From Hyposmocoma kahamanoa (lineage: Eukaryota > Arthropoda > Insecta > Lepidoptera > Cosmopterigidae), in NCBI RefSeq assembly GCF_003589595.1, contig NW_020653200.1, positions 6,976,594 to 7,040,593 on the forward strand: a stretch of DNA of 64,000 nt, in the 5' to 3' direction. The position numbers and the translations under genes were made by a program. The notes below the pieces were generated by a model, which was not told where the DNA came from, made no database searches, and saw only the letters and a list, made by a program, of their open reading frames with translations. Positions 10,548 to 21,762 of this stretch are shown here, one piece after another (position 1 is the stretch's first letter; every line of letters starts with the position of its first letter).

Positions 10548-10655
10548 ATAGTAGAGCTTCTTATGAAAGAGCATTACTGTGTTTCGGTTTTGAAGGGTAA
10601 AGTTGCTGGTGAAATTACAGGCACAGGGACTTTTCAGGGACTTGACAGGCACAGG
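10548..10655 (+). repeat. Family A copy A3 (5' part)
   Basis: Plus orientation, from tagtagagcttcttatgaaa to gaaattacaggcacagggac, with an internal deletion. It directly abuts the RTE fragment. A small local duplication of caggcacaggga lies at the junction. It forms an inverted pair with A4. Confidence 0.75.
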
Positions 10656-10659
10656 GAAC

Positions 10660-11310
10660 TTCACGTTCCGACCTAACCCACTCCAGATCATGGCGGGCTC
10701 CGATAAGTTTCAGAAACTTCTCGAGCAAAGATTCGTTGAATTGGAACCCACTGATGACATCGACGAAGCCCTGCAAAACGTGGTTGAAACGTTGAGGACA
10801 GAGGGCATCAAATTTTGCCAATTGCAGCGTACAGTACGAAGTCCAAACTCTCGGATGAGACTCTTCGGCTAATGACTGAAAGACGAGAAGACACTCGGGC
10901 AACTTCGTCAGGGCGGTCAGACCTCAACAAGAAGATTGCGAAGACGATACGGCGCGACCTTCGGAGCTACAGTACACGCCTCACTGAGGAGGCAATAGTA
11001 CGAAACCGAGGGTCCAAAGTGTTCATTCAGCAGCTTGGAAGGAGCCACCTGACGAAGCGTACAACACATTGAGACAGGGGGATGTCATATCCCCGAAATT
11101 GTTCACAGCCGCATTGGAGGATATGTTTAAGATGCTGGACTGGAAAAGTATGGGCATTAACTTAAACGGCGAGTACATCTCACACTTGCGATTTGCAGAT
11201 GACATAGTGGTAATGGCGGAGTCGCTGGAGGAACTATTATATATAACAAGGTCTATATAATAGTTCCTCCAGAGGTATATATTATAACAAGGTCGCAGAT
11301 GCTGGACGGC
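10660..11310 (+). pseudogene. Internally deleted RTE-clade LINE
   Basis: Three frames carry pieces of an RTE protein in order. The linker after the endonuclease is in frame 1 (GSDKFQKLLEQRFVELEP) and frame 3 (KSKLSDETLRLMTERRED, DLNKKIAKTIRRDLRSY). The reverse-transcriptase core is in frame 2 (RQGDVISPKLFTAALEDM, then HLRFADDIVVMAESLEEL). The FADD catalytic box is intact, but earlier reverse-transcriptase motifs are missing between about 11040 and 11067. The copy ends in a hairpin at 11225-11272. It resembles RTE elements described from butterflies. It has neither endonuclease nor 3' end. Confidence 0.8.
11225..11272. repeat. Perfect 19-bp hairpin at the break of the RTE copy
   Basis: Arms ctggaggaactattatata (11225-11243) and its exact complement (11254-11272) enclose a 10-nt loop. 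The left arm is RTE coding sequence, so the right arm is an inverted copy of it. The 12-mer tataacaaggtc also occurs twice here as a direct repeat. Confidence 0.9.
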
Positions 11311-11500
11311 CAAGGGGCATTGCCACGGCACTCGTCACCTGGAGACATAAGTCTCATGTGCCTGCAATTTCACCAGCACTCTCACCCATGAAATCTAGAA
11401 CGCAGTATCACATTACCGCTTGGCAGTAGAAACAGGTATTCAGTATCTACTTCCTTGGACGAACTCTTTCATGAGGAGCTCTACTGCTACTAAAAATGCA
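11311..11500 (-). repeat. Family A copy A4
   Basis: Minus orientation, from ggcattgccacggcac through gtcacctggagacataagt to gagctctactgctacta. It faces A3 across the RTE fragment. Confidence 0.75.
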
Positions 11501-11562
11501 GCTGTGTTTATAAAATTAATAAGAAAAATAATTCATTCGTTCGTTTTATAATAGTTCTTGAT

Positions 11563-11892
11563 GCGAAAGTTACACGATGCGACGGATTTCGCGCGGCGAC
11601 CGCCTAGTTGCCACGCCTTCACGTACATTAATGGCGAATCTCAATTATATTTACTAGGCAACAACGTTTAAAGTCCTCTGAATAACACAACCGAGCGGTC
11701 GCCGCGCGGCCGCCGCGTAGCCCAAATTCAAGCGAACCTCGCCCGCGTGTCCGGGACGCTCAATTAAGTTAAAACGTAAATGTAAACGAATAGAGAGTAT
11801 TTTGCCATGACAGTTAGAAGCACGCGGACTCCGATCGGCGATGAGCGCGGGGTGAGCGCGATGAAATTCGTGTCGAATAAATGCGCCCTTAG
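11563..11892. repeat. Family D GC-rich repeat, copy 1
   Basis: It starts near gttacacgatgcgac, has a block of cgcg/cggc-rich sequence at each end (gcgcggcgaccgcc and cggtcgccgcgcgg are inverted relative to each other) and ends at gcgatgaaattcgtgtcgaa. Copy 2 lies at 45112-45755. The partly inverted GC-rich ends suggest a non-autonomous DNA element. Confidence 0.65.
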
Positions 11893-11899
11893 TCTTTTC

Positions 11900-13085
11900 A
11901 TTCTCTCCATTCATCATTGTCGTTCCAGTCTCTAAACATTAATATTCCGACTTCCTGTAATATCCATTCGCTTGTCAGATTAAGACGAGAATTTCCTATT
12001 CACTATTATTTATTTTATCCTTTGTTCAGCCGCAATTGTCCGTTTTCTTTTTCCAATCAAAACTAGACCACTATGATTATTCCATGTTGGGTTATACTGA
12101 CAAAGTGTGGATAAAATAAAAATGTGTGCTAAATATTTTCTTTATCATTTTTCTCCGCTATACCAAAGGGACTCACCTATATTCCTGCTGGTTGATCGTA
12201 AAAAGTGTTGCCAGATTCAGTTTTTAATAATCCATATATAAGGGACGCTAAAATATCCGTAGAATGACTAGAAATATCCGTAGATGTACAGACATATCTT
12301 TTTAAGTTGTATTTGACTCTTTGGAACAAGACCGGTCTTAAACCTAGTTGGTAAGGAGATAGCAAACAAAATAAAGTATACGCGAAATAAATCCATAACA
12401 AAGGAAAAATCAATAAAACTTTAATATGTTTTCGTTTTTATTCGCTATCGCTATGTGCTTTGTTAGTGCCAGTATCAGTACATCGTGTTGGCGTGTCTGT
12501 GTATTATGGTATTTATTTTGTATATTTTAGTTAAGTAGCGAGATTAGTAGTAGTAGATTTTATTGCGCTTTTTATATAAAGTAGTTCTTTTACGGTGCTT
12601 ATAGATCTCACTTGATTTAATTCACTTTTTAATTTACAATTAACAAAATAAAACAATGTGCATAAACCAATACAGATTTCTCGCACATTGTATAATCGTC
12701 ATCTACGCGGTATAAAAGTTAGAATATCTACATATTAAATATTATGTAGGCAGCATAACATGTATGTGTATTTTATAAAACACAAGTACATACATATACA
12801 TAACACTACATTAGGCGCAAGCCAGTACCGCTCACTCAACAAGCAAAGTATTGCTTCGCATTGATAGCTGACGAACGCTGTGAAGTCACTGCGCAATGGC
12901 CCCGTTATGGAGTATTCGAGAGAAAAGACAGTATAAATTTAAGCGACTAAAATAATTTAACAACTGGCAAAACATTGTATTTTGTTAGTTGTTAAATTTT
13001 TAGTCGTGCTAATGAAGATTAACATGTTACTGATGATGATGATCAATCGGAAATATGCAAATGACACCAAATTAAATTAAAACCA
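11900..13085. other. Unassigned intronic DNA with a hairpin
   Basis: No gene seen. An imperfect hairpin at 12944-13006 (cgactaaaat...attttagtcg, arms about 27 bp) is the only structure noted. Confidence 0.5.
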
Positions 13086-13090
13086 AATAA

Positions 13091-13275
13091 AATGAAATTA
13101 CAGGCAATTGGGACTGTGAATTTACGTTTCAGGGTGACGAGCGCAGTGTCAGTGCCCCTCAGATCTTTCCGTTTAAAGCTCTGTGTGGCTCTGCAACTGT
13201 TATGGACTTGCGTGTCGCTTATCACCAGACTCATGACTATTTCGTCCCGTTACTTGGTGTCATAAAAAAAATCAT
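13091..13275 (+). repeat. Family A copy A5 (3' part)
   Basis: Covers the second half of the family, from gaaattacaggcaattggg to tcgtcccgttacttgg, and ends in an A-rich tail (cataaaaaaaatc). The head is absent, as in 5'-truncated retroposons. Confidence 0.75.
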
Positions 13276-13350
13276 CAATAGTCCGTCTGTGGATTGAAAA
13301 AACTAGTCGCTGTACGCGAGTAATATGCAAAGAGACAATATTTGGTGTGT

Positions 13351-13610
13351 AATGTCAAGAAATGCGAGGTTATGGTCTTTGAGGCCTTCCAAATAATGTA
13401 CCTACTGCAAAATTCTCTCAAGTATTTGGGACACCCAATTATAGCCGACCTCAAAGACAGTGACGATATAGAGAGGGGAAAGGATTATCGCGGAGAGCAA
13501 ACATGATTGCTCGCAGGTTTGTTCGATGTTCTAATAAAGGTCGCATTTTTCACAGCTTATTGTACCACTTTCTAGACGTGTAGCCTGTCTCAAGGAGCAC
13601 ACTTTATACG
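13351..13610 (+). pseudogene. LINE reverse-transcriptase relic
   Basis: The plus strand reads NVKKCEVMVFEA, NSLKYLGHPIIADL and DSDDIERG in one frame, then after a frameshift near 13500 ANMIARRFVRCS. This order (KC-VM-F, then YLG, then ANM-ARRF-RC) is the segment behind the FADD box of a LINE reverse transcriptase. Upstream catalytic motifs are absent. Confidence 0.7.
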
Positions 13611-16600
13611 CCTTAAAACTATTATTTCTATAAACAGTCTTAAGTATGGTATAGGTTTATATAATAGTTCTCTATAAATGGTTTTAGAAAAAAGAAATTG
13701 TCTTATAGACTTATTTCACTCAAGTCAATTTTAAGATCTTCTTAATACTATACAAGTTAATCAAGTGTGATCTTTCTTAAGATTTACTCTTATAGTACTT
13801 ATTTTAAGTTCATTTGTAGATCAACTGATTATATTTAGTAAAATTGTTCTATACATATCCAGTAAAGTCTATTAATACTCTAAAATTAGTGTTCTTAAGT
13901 TTATTCTACATATATTTCATTCTGTAGTGTTTACACTTATTAACAAACACGTTATAGCGTGTCTTCAGCAGATTTTGTTAAAAAAAAACCACTGTAATTA
14001 GGGTTTCTACTCTATTGGACTTTGTAAGTTCACGCAAAATGGATAAAGTAAAGAATATTAAAAGATCTGGTGTAGGTGGTAAACCTTGAATATTATGTCT
14101 AGAGATGAGATCAACTGCTATATTCGCATAGCGTACTTAAACAATTTACTATTTACAATTTGCACAAAACTTTGCACTGGTTATTTACAGTAAATTACAC
14201 TCATAATTCTTTCTCCTACTTTTATATACAAATATTACAACAACTTATTAATTAAACAAACGCTAAACTAACTAAATAAATTCAAGTAATTTTATCTTAA
14301 TTTAAATCGCTTCGCCAGATAAAATTTGCTAACGTTCCACCATTAGTTCAAAATCGTATTAAAACTTAACCAAAATTATAATTTATAACATAACTACAAC
14401 TAACATCAATAAACCAATCAGCTATTTCGCGTTTCGCACCAAATGCTAAATGCTACAAACAATATGTAGCACGTTATAATTGTTTCAACCAATGACAAGA
14501 GCCGCAATTTTTTCACACAGAATACAGTGCCATCTATGAAATATTAAGGGAGATAACTCAGGACTAAGAAAGATTTTGTTTGTTAGCTGCGTAAATAAAG
14601 CGGCAATCGACGCATTGAAATATTGTAAAATTATGTCGCTGGATGGCATTTAGTTTAATATTCTTAACGTACTCCAATCCAAAGTGAAAAAAGTACGTTA
14701 TAATTTGTTTGTTGACAAATAAATAAACATTGTGAAGTAATTCCGTGTTCTGAAGTGATAAAAACAATTGAAATGAGCGCGTAAACTACTGTACTTCCAT
14801 GTTGTGTACGTGTATTGTGCCGTCTATCAATAAAATACAGTGAAATCATTGTGTGAAATGTGGTTGGCGTGAAGAAATAACCTCAATTTTCTAATGAAAA
14901 TTTTATTTCTTCCAACATAAGTTAGGTATTTCATTGAAATATACCTTATCTGATAGGGAATTTATCCACCTTTCTAGTCATAAATAACACATTCCATATA
15001 ATTATACAGAATAAAGTTTTTTGCGACAAATTGGGTTTTTTTCAATTGTTTTTTTGACCTTAGGTGACGTATGAAAGGCTATTTATTGCATAAAACTTTT
15101 TATCAACTTCTTATAAAGGTTTTGTAATACTGTCAAAAGAAAAATCGCTTAGGAACATCGCGTTTTGTAGACAATCATAAAAGCTACTTAAGAGTGAATA
15201 TTCTTCTACAAGATCAACTACACTAAAGCAAGTAAAAATAATCTTTTCGTGTTCTAAAGTTTTTTTTTTTTATAGATAAAGCTATAGATAAAATGCTCCC
15301 AACAAACAGTGTATTGAAAAAAGCTTTAAATTCTTATAGCCATTTTTATAGCATGACTATGAAGTAGTCGAGAAAACTTTCTTTTTAAAAAGTAAATCTA
15401 AGTTGAAATTAGCTTGAAGAAGCCTAGAACTTCTTGAAAATGGTTTGTTTTGTGAGTTATTTTGTATATTTAAGCTTTCTATAAATATTTAATACCGAAA
15501 ATCGATACCTGCATTTTTAATAAGTTTATCTTTATACATAAATATTTAAAATTCTGCGAGCGCAATGCTTTTATGACAGGTTTTACATTACTTTTCACAA
15601 TGTATTTAAAGTCGCGCGTCATTTCGCGCTTTTTAAACGATTAAACATTGCGCGTAAAAGTCAGAAATATTATATCTAATTTCGCCATGTTGCAATTTTG
15701 ATAGTTTATATTTTGTAAGTCATTAAACTTGAAATCAATTCGTATTAAGAGAATTGCGTCTTATATTTGTAACGCTTTAGTTATTTAGGTTTTAAAATAA
15801 CATTACTAAGAAAATTATCATAGACTATAAAGTATCTAAAAACTGTCTATAAGACTAAATAAAAACTGTCTACATCTACAAATGTTCTTGTAGCATTCTA
15901 GAAGGGTTGCTTGAGGAAAAAGATAAGAATCACTCTTAACACTACCTACAGATAATTTCTCAAAGCACTCTTGTGATCTACTAATAAAGTTGTGCCCATT
16001 TTTATTTTAAATTATCTAGAAACCTTCTTCGAGATATCTTGAGGCAATTTGAACTCTTAAAATATTCAATCGAATTAAATTCTATTAGATATCTTATAGT
16101 ATATATTTAGATATAGGTGTGCTGCTTGGGGACTACGTGCACTCTGAGTACAATACAACAATGCTTTTAAGGGGCTTTAGAGACGTTCGCATCTGCACGC
16201 GTTAATTGTTTTTTACGCAACAATGCGTAAAAGATGTGCTTCACTAGTGTGCACGGTGAGGGTCAGCTGCAATAGTATCCTGAAAATGATTTCCAAAAGG
16301 CTTGACTTCCCGTTTATGAACACTGCTGTGCCATTTCCAATGGCATCGCGAAGCGGTGATTGAATGATGTATTTGGTTTGAGTATTATGATTTCGAATTT
16401 TTATAGATATGACTAACTATATATACATATTTATAGATATAACTGAAATAAATAAACTTAAAAAATAAATCATACCGAGAGTGAAATTATTTTTCTGTTA
16501 AGTTGGTCTTAAGTTGGCGCGACTGTGGCGCTACAATAATTTTTAGTCCACTATTTGTGATTGCAAAAGTGGCGGGCGCATGTTACGGTAGTGGCGCTGC

Positions 16601-16670
16601 ACTACATTTATAGCTGTCAAACTTACCAACTTTTCTAACTAAATTACTACCTTTTCTCAAAACAATAATT
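13611..16670. other. AT-rich intronic DNA without recognised features
   Basis: Three kilobases without a supported exon, repeat family or long frame. Codon-like open stretches are short and AT-driven. This sequence does not resemble the other families in the window. Confidence 0.45.
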
Positions 16671-16902
16671 AATTGTATTAGTGAATTTATTATCATCATG
16701 CCAATTTACCCTTAACGTCTCCCTATTGTTAATAACATCCATAATATTGTATCATTGAGAACCGGTGGAGGATACCTGATGACGTACAGGTCCAACCTAG
16801 TTTAGGCACCAGCCTTTCGTCTCTCAATTTAACTGCACGATGTTCCTTAGTTTAATTACCTTGTAAAATGTATTGTAAAAGTGGAAAAGAACAATAAATC
16901 AT
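16671..16902 (+). repeat. Probable LINE 3' untranslated end
   Basis: A sequence with gaaccggtggaggatacc and tttaggcaccagcctttcgt ends in aacaataaatca, a polyadenylation-like signal, immediately before the pentanucleotide array. No coding part was recognised, so the assignment is inferred from the layout. Confidence 0.4.
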
Positions 16903-17182
16903 CTGTATTGTATTGTATTGCATTGCACTGCACTGCACTGTACTGCACTGCACTGCATTGCACTGCATTGCACTGCACTGCACGGTACTGTACTGTATAG
17001 TACTGTACTGTATTGTACTGTATTGTACTGTACTGTACTGTACTGTACTGTATTGTAGTGTAGTGTATTGTATTGTACTGTACTGTATTGTATTGTACTG
17101 TACTGTACGGTAGGGTACTGTAGTGTACTGTAATGTACTGTACTGTACTGTACTGTACTGTGCTGTGCTGTATTGTATTGTA
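16903..17182. repeat. Pentanucleotide array, (TGTAC/T)n
   Basis: About 280 bp of five-base units. It starts as TGTAT, changes to TGCAC, and becomes mainly TGTAC, with interspersed single-base variants. The drift of unit type along the array indicates repeated local slippage. Confidence 0.95.
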
Positions 17183-17189
17183 ACTGCGC

Positions 17190-18025
17190 TTCTAAATAAT
17201 GTATGAAACTTAGTAGTAGCGCGACAGCAGCACCACAGTGGCGTTACTGCCGTGCTTCTACAAGAGTCTAATTTGAAGGTCTAATTTAGATTACCTGCTA
17301 AAATGGAGTTCTAACCTATTTGTTGCATTTAAAGGTAAACTTCATATGATTATAGAACTTTCATGATATACTAAAACAACAAGGGATAAAGTCGTGTTCA
17401 CAAATGTTTAGTTTCAGTCGCTCCACTATTCAATTGTAGTAATAATATCTATTCTCTTCTTAAATGAGATCGGAATCCAGCATTGGAACGTATACACAGA
17501 AGATACAGTTCCGTAGTTGGGTTGTTTGCAATTATATACCAAGTTTAATATGTTAGGAAATTTCAATTACTAGCTGAAGTTTACCTGTATCTATCGAAAG
17601 TTTCGGATGAACACACTGCTCGGTAAACCGTCTTTAATTAATTTGGAATTAAGCACTTTTATAACATTGTCTAATCAAATAATTTGGAAGTCTAATTAGT
17701 CAGTTGATTTGTAAATCATGTCAATGGTAAAAAAAGTACTCAACATAAAGATGCCATAGCTTAGGAAAACGTAATATTGCAGTGGTCGTGTGGTATAGCA
17801 AATTCAATCGACAGCGCGCTTGACGACGGCGGCGAGACTGACTAAATTCGATAAACTCTCAAAATATCTTTTTTATCATTTCTTTTTCACCACCACGAGA
17901 TCACATCGTTTTGGCTTTTTTCTTATATTGTAACAGTGTAAAATTGGGATAAAACCGAATGTGTAATATACAGCACTCCCCTCGTTTACCGTAGTTCATA
18001 AAAAAACTATAATAATAGCCTATAT
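17190..18025. other. Unassigned intronic DNA
   Basis: No gene or named repeat. Nothing beyond AT-rich sequence was recognised. Confidence 0.45.
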
Positions 18026-18027
18026 AT

Positions 18028-18135
18028 ATAGTCCCTCTGCTGGTCATAGGCCTCCTCGTACAATGAGAGGGCTTGGGCTATAGTTCCCACTCAGGTCTAG
18101 TAGGAACTTCACACACATCATTGCATTGATTCGAT
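18028..18135 (+). repeat. Family S SINE-like fragment
   Basis: Blocks ctctgctggtcataggcctc, gagagggcttgggctatagt and gaacttcacacacatcat match the first part of family S. The copy is interrupted by family A (A6) and its later part resumes at about 18480. Confidence 0.65.
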
Positions 18136-18159
18136 ACATGGCGGACACCTATGAACGAG

Positions 18160-18445
18160 AAGTACTAGCCGTGCACTTGGTGGTAAGCGACATGACTATC
18201 CATAGAAGTTGCAGTGTTACTCAGAGCTTTAAATCGCAAAAATCTGAGGGGCACTCTCATTGTACCAGTCCCCGGAGATATAAGTTGACAAGTCCCATGA
18301 CACTGAAATTTCAGAATTTCACCAGCATCCTTACACTGCAAAACCAGAAAGCAGTAACGCTCACATTACTGCTTAGCGGTAGCAACAGGTAAGGTGGCAG
18401 TACTTCCCTGGACGATCTCTTTCACAAGGAGCTCTACTACCACTA
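18160..18445 (-). repeat. Family A copy A6
   Basis: Minus orientation, from gcacttggtggtaagcg to gagctctactaccacta, covering nearly the whole family. It lies between two pieces of family S (18028-18135 and 18480-18600), so it probably inserted into that repeat. Confidence 0.8.
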
Positions 18446-18479
18446 AAATTGTTTGTTTTCCGTCATCAAAAAACTCACG

Positions 18480-18600
18480 GCAAATGTTAAATTATATTTT
18501 GCACAAAATCTCAGAGCTGCAAACTCGAATTCGAATCTAAGACTCTCTGATTGAGATACGGTAGATCAAACCATTAGGCTATCATAGCTTTATAAAAAAA
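18480..18600 (+). repeat. Family S, distal part
   Basis: Blocks aaatctcagagctgcaaact, cgaatctaagactctctga and accattaggctatcata match the second half of family S at 6030-6100. Confidence 0.6.
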
Positions 18601-18609
18601 CATTTAAAA

Positions 18610-19555
18610 ACCTTTGGGAAAACTGTGAACTGGACTACTGATAATTCGATTTGTAGGCATGATTAAAAAATCGCTGCGCTTCGTAAGATTAGTGCGTAAA
18701 TCTAATTATTATCGAATGCTATCTGGAGGAGTTTGTCACAAATTACAGTCCACGTTGCTACAGGGAAGCACGTCTGATATACGTTCAAATGTTTCTACAC
18801 AAAGTTTTCCCATTAATTTCAGAATTCAATAACCTAGACTAAAGAAACGTAGGGATCTGTTTTTCTCATATTATTCGTCTCATTAAATATACGATTGTGA
18901 GATTGTGCAGAAGATAGTGTAGAATAAATACACTTACCTAACAACGTAGTACTTTATTAGACAAGCGAAGTACTAAAATGCAATAGAACCTTAAAAACTA
19001 AAGCTAGGCCTGGAGATGAATAAAATTAGGATCCCGTGACAGTGTTCTTTATGTAGCTATGTGATTACGTTGAGCAAGGTAGACCGGACTATCTATTAAT
19101 TTTCTAGATATGATTTTATATTTTATAAAAAGAAAGGGCATTGAGATCCTACGGGTCAAGGGTTTTGAATCCGAAGGGGCGCGAATAAATAGTAGGAGCG
19201 GAGGCTCCGGTACTTACTATGAGTAGAGTGATCAGATCCCTACTGCAAATAAGTTATGGAGCATAACAAAACCGCCCGACAATGTAATAATATATAATAA
19301 CAATCACAGCCGGTGACCGTAATTCTGACAACACACATCTTTTAGCTAAAATTTTAATTCGTCATAGAAATATCCAGCTAATGCCTCACATTTTGTATGT
19401 TGAAGTAAAGTAAAGTTGAAGTAAGTGAATTTCGAGTTGAAATATTTCCTGCATACGATCAATCTTCAGTGTACTTGCGAAGGGATACCTTTGTATAAAA
19501 AAACGTTAACGCCCAATACCACAAAAAAATAATTAAAAACACGTATTTTTTATAT
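18610..19555. other. Unassigned intronic DNA
   Basis: No recognised gene or repeat. A moderately GC-rich patch at 19140-19240 has no supported frame. Confidence 0.45.
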
Positions 19556-19683
19556 TAACTTAACGGCCATTCCCGCATTCGGTGTTATCATCCAAATTAC
19601 CGTAGTCATTTCGGTGTCCTCAACCTAATAACCGTAGCCATTGTTTTTTCTCCCTTAATATACGCAATAACATTGAAATATTA

Positions 19684-20958
19684 GGGGTTAAAGTATGAAA
19701 TTGCCGTTTTATTGCAATAGGTTCTTTGAATTTTCATAGAATCTTCATGGTTTGAGGTTTCCGAATGAAACTTTTTTCAAATGGTTTCTGTGATTTTTTT
19801 TTTTAAATTTGAAACATTTGAATATCGACTTTCAATTGTTTTTGTTATTCAATTTAGACAAGAAAGATGGATACTGCGAAAATTCGAGTGATTTTTTAAT
19901 ACGAGTTCCGACGCGGAACTAACGCGGCAGAAACAGCCCGCAATATCAATGCTGCGTTTGGAGAGGGGTCTACTAATGAACGCACCGTGCGATTTTGGTT
20001 TAAACGCTTTCGTGATGGAAATTCGACTTAAAGAACGAGCCACGAGGAAGACCCACACAGGTGAATAACGATGAATTAAGAGAGATAGTGGAAGCCGATC
20101 CTAGTCAAACTACCCAGGAATTAGCGGCATGATTTAACGTTACCTTACCCACAATATTGACTCACTTGCGTCAAATCAATAAAATAAAAAAATATGAAAA
20201 ATGGGTGCCTCATGATTTGACTGATCTGCAGAAAGAAACGCGTGTTGAAACTTGTGTTGCCTTGTTGAACCGGTACAGAAATGAAGGAATATTGGATCGA
20301 ATTGTAACATGTGATGAAAAGTGGATTCTTTATGATAACCGGAAAAGAAAAATGCAATGGCTGACCCCAGGTCAAATGCCACAACAGTGTCCTAAAGCAA
20401 AACTTACCAATAAAAAGGTAATGGTAACTGTTTGGTGGTCTCAGCATGGCGTTATTCACTATAGTTTTCTCCGATCTGGTCAAGCAATAACGGCAGATGT
20501 CTATTGTGCCGAACTCCGAACCATGTTGACAAAACTAGCAGTAAAACAGCCCCGACTCATGAATCGATCTTCACCATTATTGCTCCACGACAACGCGAGA
20601 CCTCACACAGCACGAGAAACCATTTTGACCCTTCAGGAACTGCAGTTAGAAACCATTCGTCATCCTCCGTATTCACCAGACCTTGCTCCAACGGACTACC
20701 ATTTTTTTCGTGATTTGGTCAATTATCTACGTGACAAGAAGTTTTCTTCCCAGGAGGCAGTACAAAATGCTTTCACACAGTTTGTGCAGTCTAGATCGTC
20801 GGAGTTCTATCGCAAAGGCATTAATAACCTTCCCATTAGATGGCAGCAATGTATAGATAATAATGGCAACTATTTTGATTAAATAAATTTTGTTAAAAAT
20901 TTAAAAAATAAACAATTTAGATTTTCAGTACAAATCGGCAATTTCATACTTTAACCCC
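19684..20958 (+). mobile_element. mariner transposon (D34D type)
   Basis: The 23-bp terminal repeats ggggttaaagtatgaaattg(ccg) at 19684-19706 and their exact complement at 20936-20958 are flanked by TA at 19682-19683 and 20959-20960, the expected mariner target duplication. The length of 1275 bp is normal for mariner. Perfect ends suggest recent movement, although the transposase is broken. Another end of the same family occurs at 46418-46458. Confidence 0.93.
19867..20882 (+). pseudogene. mariner transposase, three inactivating lesions
   Basis: It encodes the cut-and-paste enzyme of the surrounding mariner. It starts MDTAKIRVIF, hits TAA at 19897, reads on as a helix-turn-helix (TNAAETARNINAAFGEG, TVRFWFKRFRDGNST) to TAA at 20029, then shifts frame into GRPTQVNNDELREIVEAD. 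TGA at 20130 is the third lesion. From 20133 to 20882 the frame is intact, with the WVPHDL motif, the first catalytic Asp in TCDEKW, the second in LLHDNARPHTA and the third in YSPDLAPTDYHFF. The second and third are 34 residues apart, as in D34D mariners. The full catalytic triad is therefore preserved downstream of a broken DNA-binding domain. Family length (about 340 aa) matches. Confidence 0.92.
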
Positions 20959-21060
20959 TATTATTAACAACTTTAAGCTTAACTATCAATCTTAAATATC
21001 AAATTTTATGTAAACGGTAATTATACCTAATTATATATAGAATATACATATACATATAGA

Positions 21061-21088
21061 ATATATATATATATATATATATATATAT
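21061..21088. repeat. (AT)n microsatellite
   Basis: A perfect AT dinucleotide run inside the core of the palindromic element. Confidence 0.9.
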
Positions 21089-21409
21089 TTCTAAGTTGTC
21101 ACTTGTTCATTATAAATTTTGTTTTTATGTTTTCTTAAAAATTTTTGAACTTTCTAATTACCGTTTCCACGGCCACAGTAAAGAGATCTAATTACCGTTT
21201 CCATAAAATATTTGTTTCTTAATAACTCGAAAACTACTTTGTCTGTTCTAATGCCATTTAGACATGTTGATGGTTAAAGTTGTTCATATTTCAATGTTAT
21301 TGGGTATATTAAGCGAGAAAAAACAATCGCTACGGTAATTAGGCTGAGGACACCAAAATGGTTACGGTAATTAGACTGAGAACACTGAATGTGAGAATGG
21401 CCGTTAACA

Positions 21410-21760
21410 TAAAAAAATTACAAGAAAAATATATATATATGTATATATGTACATGTACTGTACTTTATACAGAAGATAATTCAGAAGCGGATCATTATCA
21501 AATGCGGTAGCTACACCTGAACAGCATCAAGGTCCGCCACCCTAAGACTCTTCAGCACCCGCTGGGGAACGATAGGGATAACTTTGGGAAACTGTGGTCT
21601 AGAGTTAGCGAAACAAGATAAAAACTAGTTGGATTGGGCTGCAAACTGGACGACAACGGGAGGCGCGGCGTCGTGCGGTAGCGAGTGGCGAGAGCGGCGT
21701 CTCATCGAGTGGCCACAGTGCAGTGGACGCTCAGCGTCTGTGTGAACCGGTTACGTTTTT
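21410..21760. other. GC-richer spacer
   Basis: It contains two blocks (acgatagggataactttggg and acgacgggaggcgcgg-like sequence) that look less AT-rich than the surroundings, but no coding or repeat assignment could be made. Confidence 0.35.
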
Positions 21761-21762
21761 GT

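Larger units (their letters stand above)
19560..21407. mobile_element. Palindromic TTAA-ended element with nested mariner
   Basis: The outer segments 19560-19680 and 21287-21407 are inverted repeats of 121 bp with about 90% identity. Both begin with TTAA at the outside, followed by CGGCCATTC. The homology continues inward past the mariner (aacaactttaa and aaacggtaatta on both sides), so the mariner sits inside the left arm. A central (AT)n tract lies at 21061-21088. TTAA flanks are typical of piggyBac-type insertion, but the TIR start does not match one I recognise. It has no transposase of its own. Confidence 0.75.

Noticed and set aside
16913..17113. Open frame rich in Cys, Tyr, Leu and His
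   Set aside because: It is a translation of the pentanucleotide array and has no start context, splice sites or family resemblance.
20145..20713. Other-frame and antisense open frames over the mariner
   Set aside because: They overlap the transposase, which has clear motifs in its own frame.
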